Part shown: in pieces, positions 7,281 to 7,503 of the stretch | Numbering within the stretch: position 1 is the first letter of the stretch | Layout of the letters: each line of letters opens with the position of its first letter | Assembly (NCBI GenBank): GCA_029939785.1 | Contig: JAOZSG010000030.1 | Span: forward strand, 1-7,503 | Reading direction: 5' to 3' | DNA length: 7,503 nt | From: Fidelibacterota bacterium | GTDB taxonomy: Bacteria; Fidelibacterota; UBA2242; JAFGTP01 | Made by a program: the position numbers and the translations under genes | The notes under the pieces: model-generated | Seen by the model: the letters and a program-made list of their open reading frames with translations, nothing else | Database searches by the model: none | What the model was told of the DNA's origin: nothing

Positions 7281-7330
7281 TACGGATTATTGAGATAAAC
7301 ACGGATAAGGCAAAGTAGAATTAATCTGTG
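7281..7330. repeat. Imperfect hairpin after the last gene, related to the one at 670-720
   Basis: ACGGATTA at 7282-7289 pairs with TAATCTGT at 7322-7329: seven Watson-Crick pairs and one G-T wobble, with a further T-G wobble at 7281/7330. The loop is 32 nt. It starts 12 bases after the stop. A second copy of the left-arm motif (CACGGATAA, 7300-7308) lies in the loop, about 19 bases on. Arms, loop size and position after a stop all match the 670-720 element. More of the right-arm pattern (CTGTAAAATTCGTGT) continues to 7350. No T-run follows, so it is at best a weak terminator. Confidence 0.6.
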
Positions 7331-7392
7331 ATTTTCTGTAAAATTCGTGTGCGAAATAGATTTGAAGATACATTGTTTGAACTGATATGTTT

Positions 7393-7416
7393 ACGAGAGT
7401 TTCGAGCGTTCGAGCG
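7393..7416. repeat. 8-bp tandem repeat TTCGAGCG
   Basis: TTCGAGCG occurs twice exactly, at 7401-7408 and 7409-7416, preceded by a degraded unit ACGAGAGT at 7393-7400. It is more GC-rich than its surroundings and lies in non-coding sequence. No function is evident. Confidence 0.55.
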
Positions 7417-7454
7417 TTCCCAAAGAGGGCTTTAGGAAGAAAGAAATGTTTTAG

Positions 7455-7503
7455 ACAGGATTAACATGATTAACAGGATGAGGAATAATTATCCAGTAAA
7501 TCC
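7455..7503. repeat. 9-bp tandem repeat (ACAGGATTA type) with an inverted arm running off the window
   Basis: Three units are seen: ACAGGATTA (7455-7463), ACATGATTA (7464-7472) and ACAGGATGA (7473-7481). The end of the window, ATCCAGTAAATCC (7491-7503), is largely complementary to 7468-7479: ten of twelve pairs between 7468-7479 and 7491-7502, with an 11-nt loop. The element therefore looks like a hairpin whose left arm is a short tandem repeat. ACAGGATTAACAGGATTA strings are, from memory, widely dispersed in environmental bacterial genomes; not checked here. The element is probably cut by the window edge. Confidence 0.6.

Noticed and set aside
7281..7503. CRISPR array in the repeat-rich tail
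   Set aside because: The units are only 8-10 bp, directly adjacent, without spacers of constant length, and no cas gene is present.

Overview
The window is AT-rich and every gene lies on the + strand. It holds one gene cut by the left edge and four complete genes, and all five look like polysaccharide breakdown genes. Several traits suggest an environmental or gut member of Bacteroidota or a similar Gram-negative polysaccharide degrader: low GC, two lipoprotein signals (one combined with a twin-arginine motif), a formylglycine sulfatase, and intergenic gaps packed with short-period repeats and tiny GC-rich hairpins. No rRNA, tRNA or marker gene is present, so this assignment is inference.

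Layout: (1) positions 3-650, the C-terminal end of a large protein resembling clan GH-D (GH36-like) alpha-glycosidases; (2) 651-861, a gap with a 10-bp inverted repeat and then three compact hairpins with 3-nt loops; (3) 862-2307, an exported Tat/lipoprotein sulfatase; (4) 2308-2454, a gap with a roughly 10-bp-period repeat; (5) 2455-4272, a GH9-type glycoside hydrolase with no signal peptide; (6) 4301-5659, a GPH-family sugar:cation symporter; (7) 5677-7269, a lipoprotein joining a CBM9-like domain to an SGNH esterase; (8) 7270-7503, a non-coding tail with three kinds of short repeat.

Genes 5-7 are separated by only 28 and 17 bases, each has a purine-rich ribosome binding site, and they probably form one operon. 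The sulfatase may belong to the same unit or to one starting further left. A consistent pathway is as follows. The CBM9-SGNH lipoprotein and the sulfatase remove acyl and sulfate groups outside the cytoplasm. The GPH symporter brings the stripped oligosaccharide across the inner membrane. The GH9 enzyme, which lacks an export signal, cuts it in the cytoplasm. The GH36-like enzyme would supply an alpha-glycosidase activity. The substrate cannot be read from the sequence; a sulfated and acylated glycan with both beta- and alpha-linked sugars would fit. No SusC/SusD pair, regulator or sulfatase-maturing enzyme is in the window.

The least explained sequence is between the genes. Two hairpins with related arms (CACAGATTAT / ATAATCTGTG type) and loops of about 31 nt sit just after the stops of the first and last genes. 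Other gaps carry 8-, 9- and 10-bp-period repeats, two of which also have an inverted arm. I did not find a clearly new defence or mobile system.
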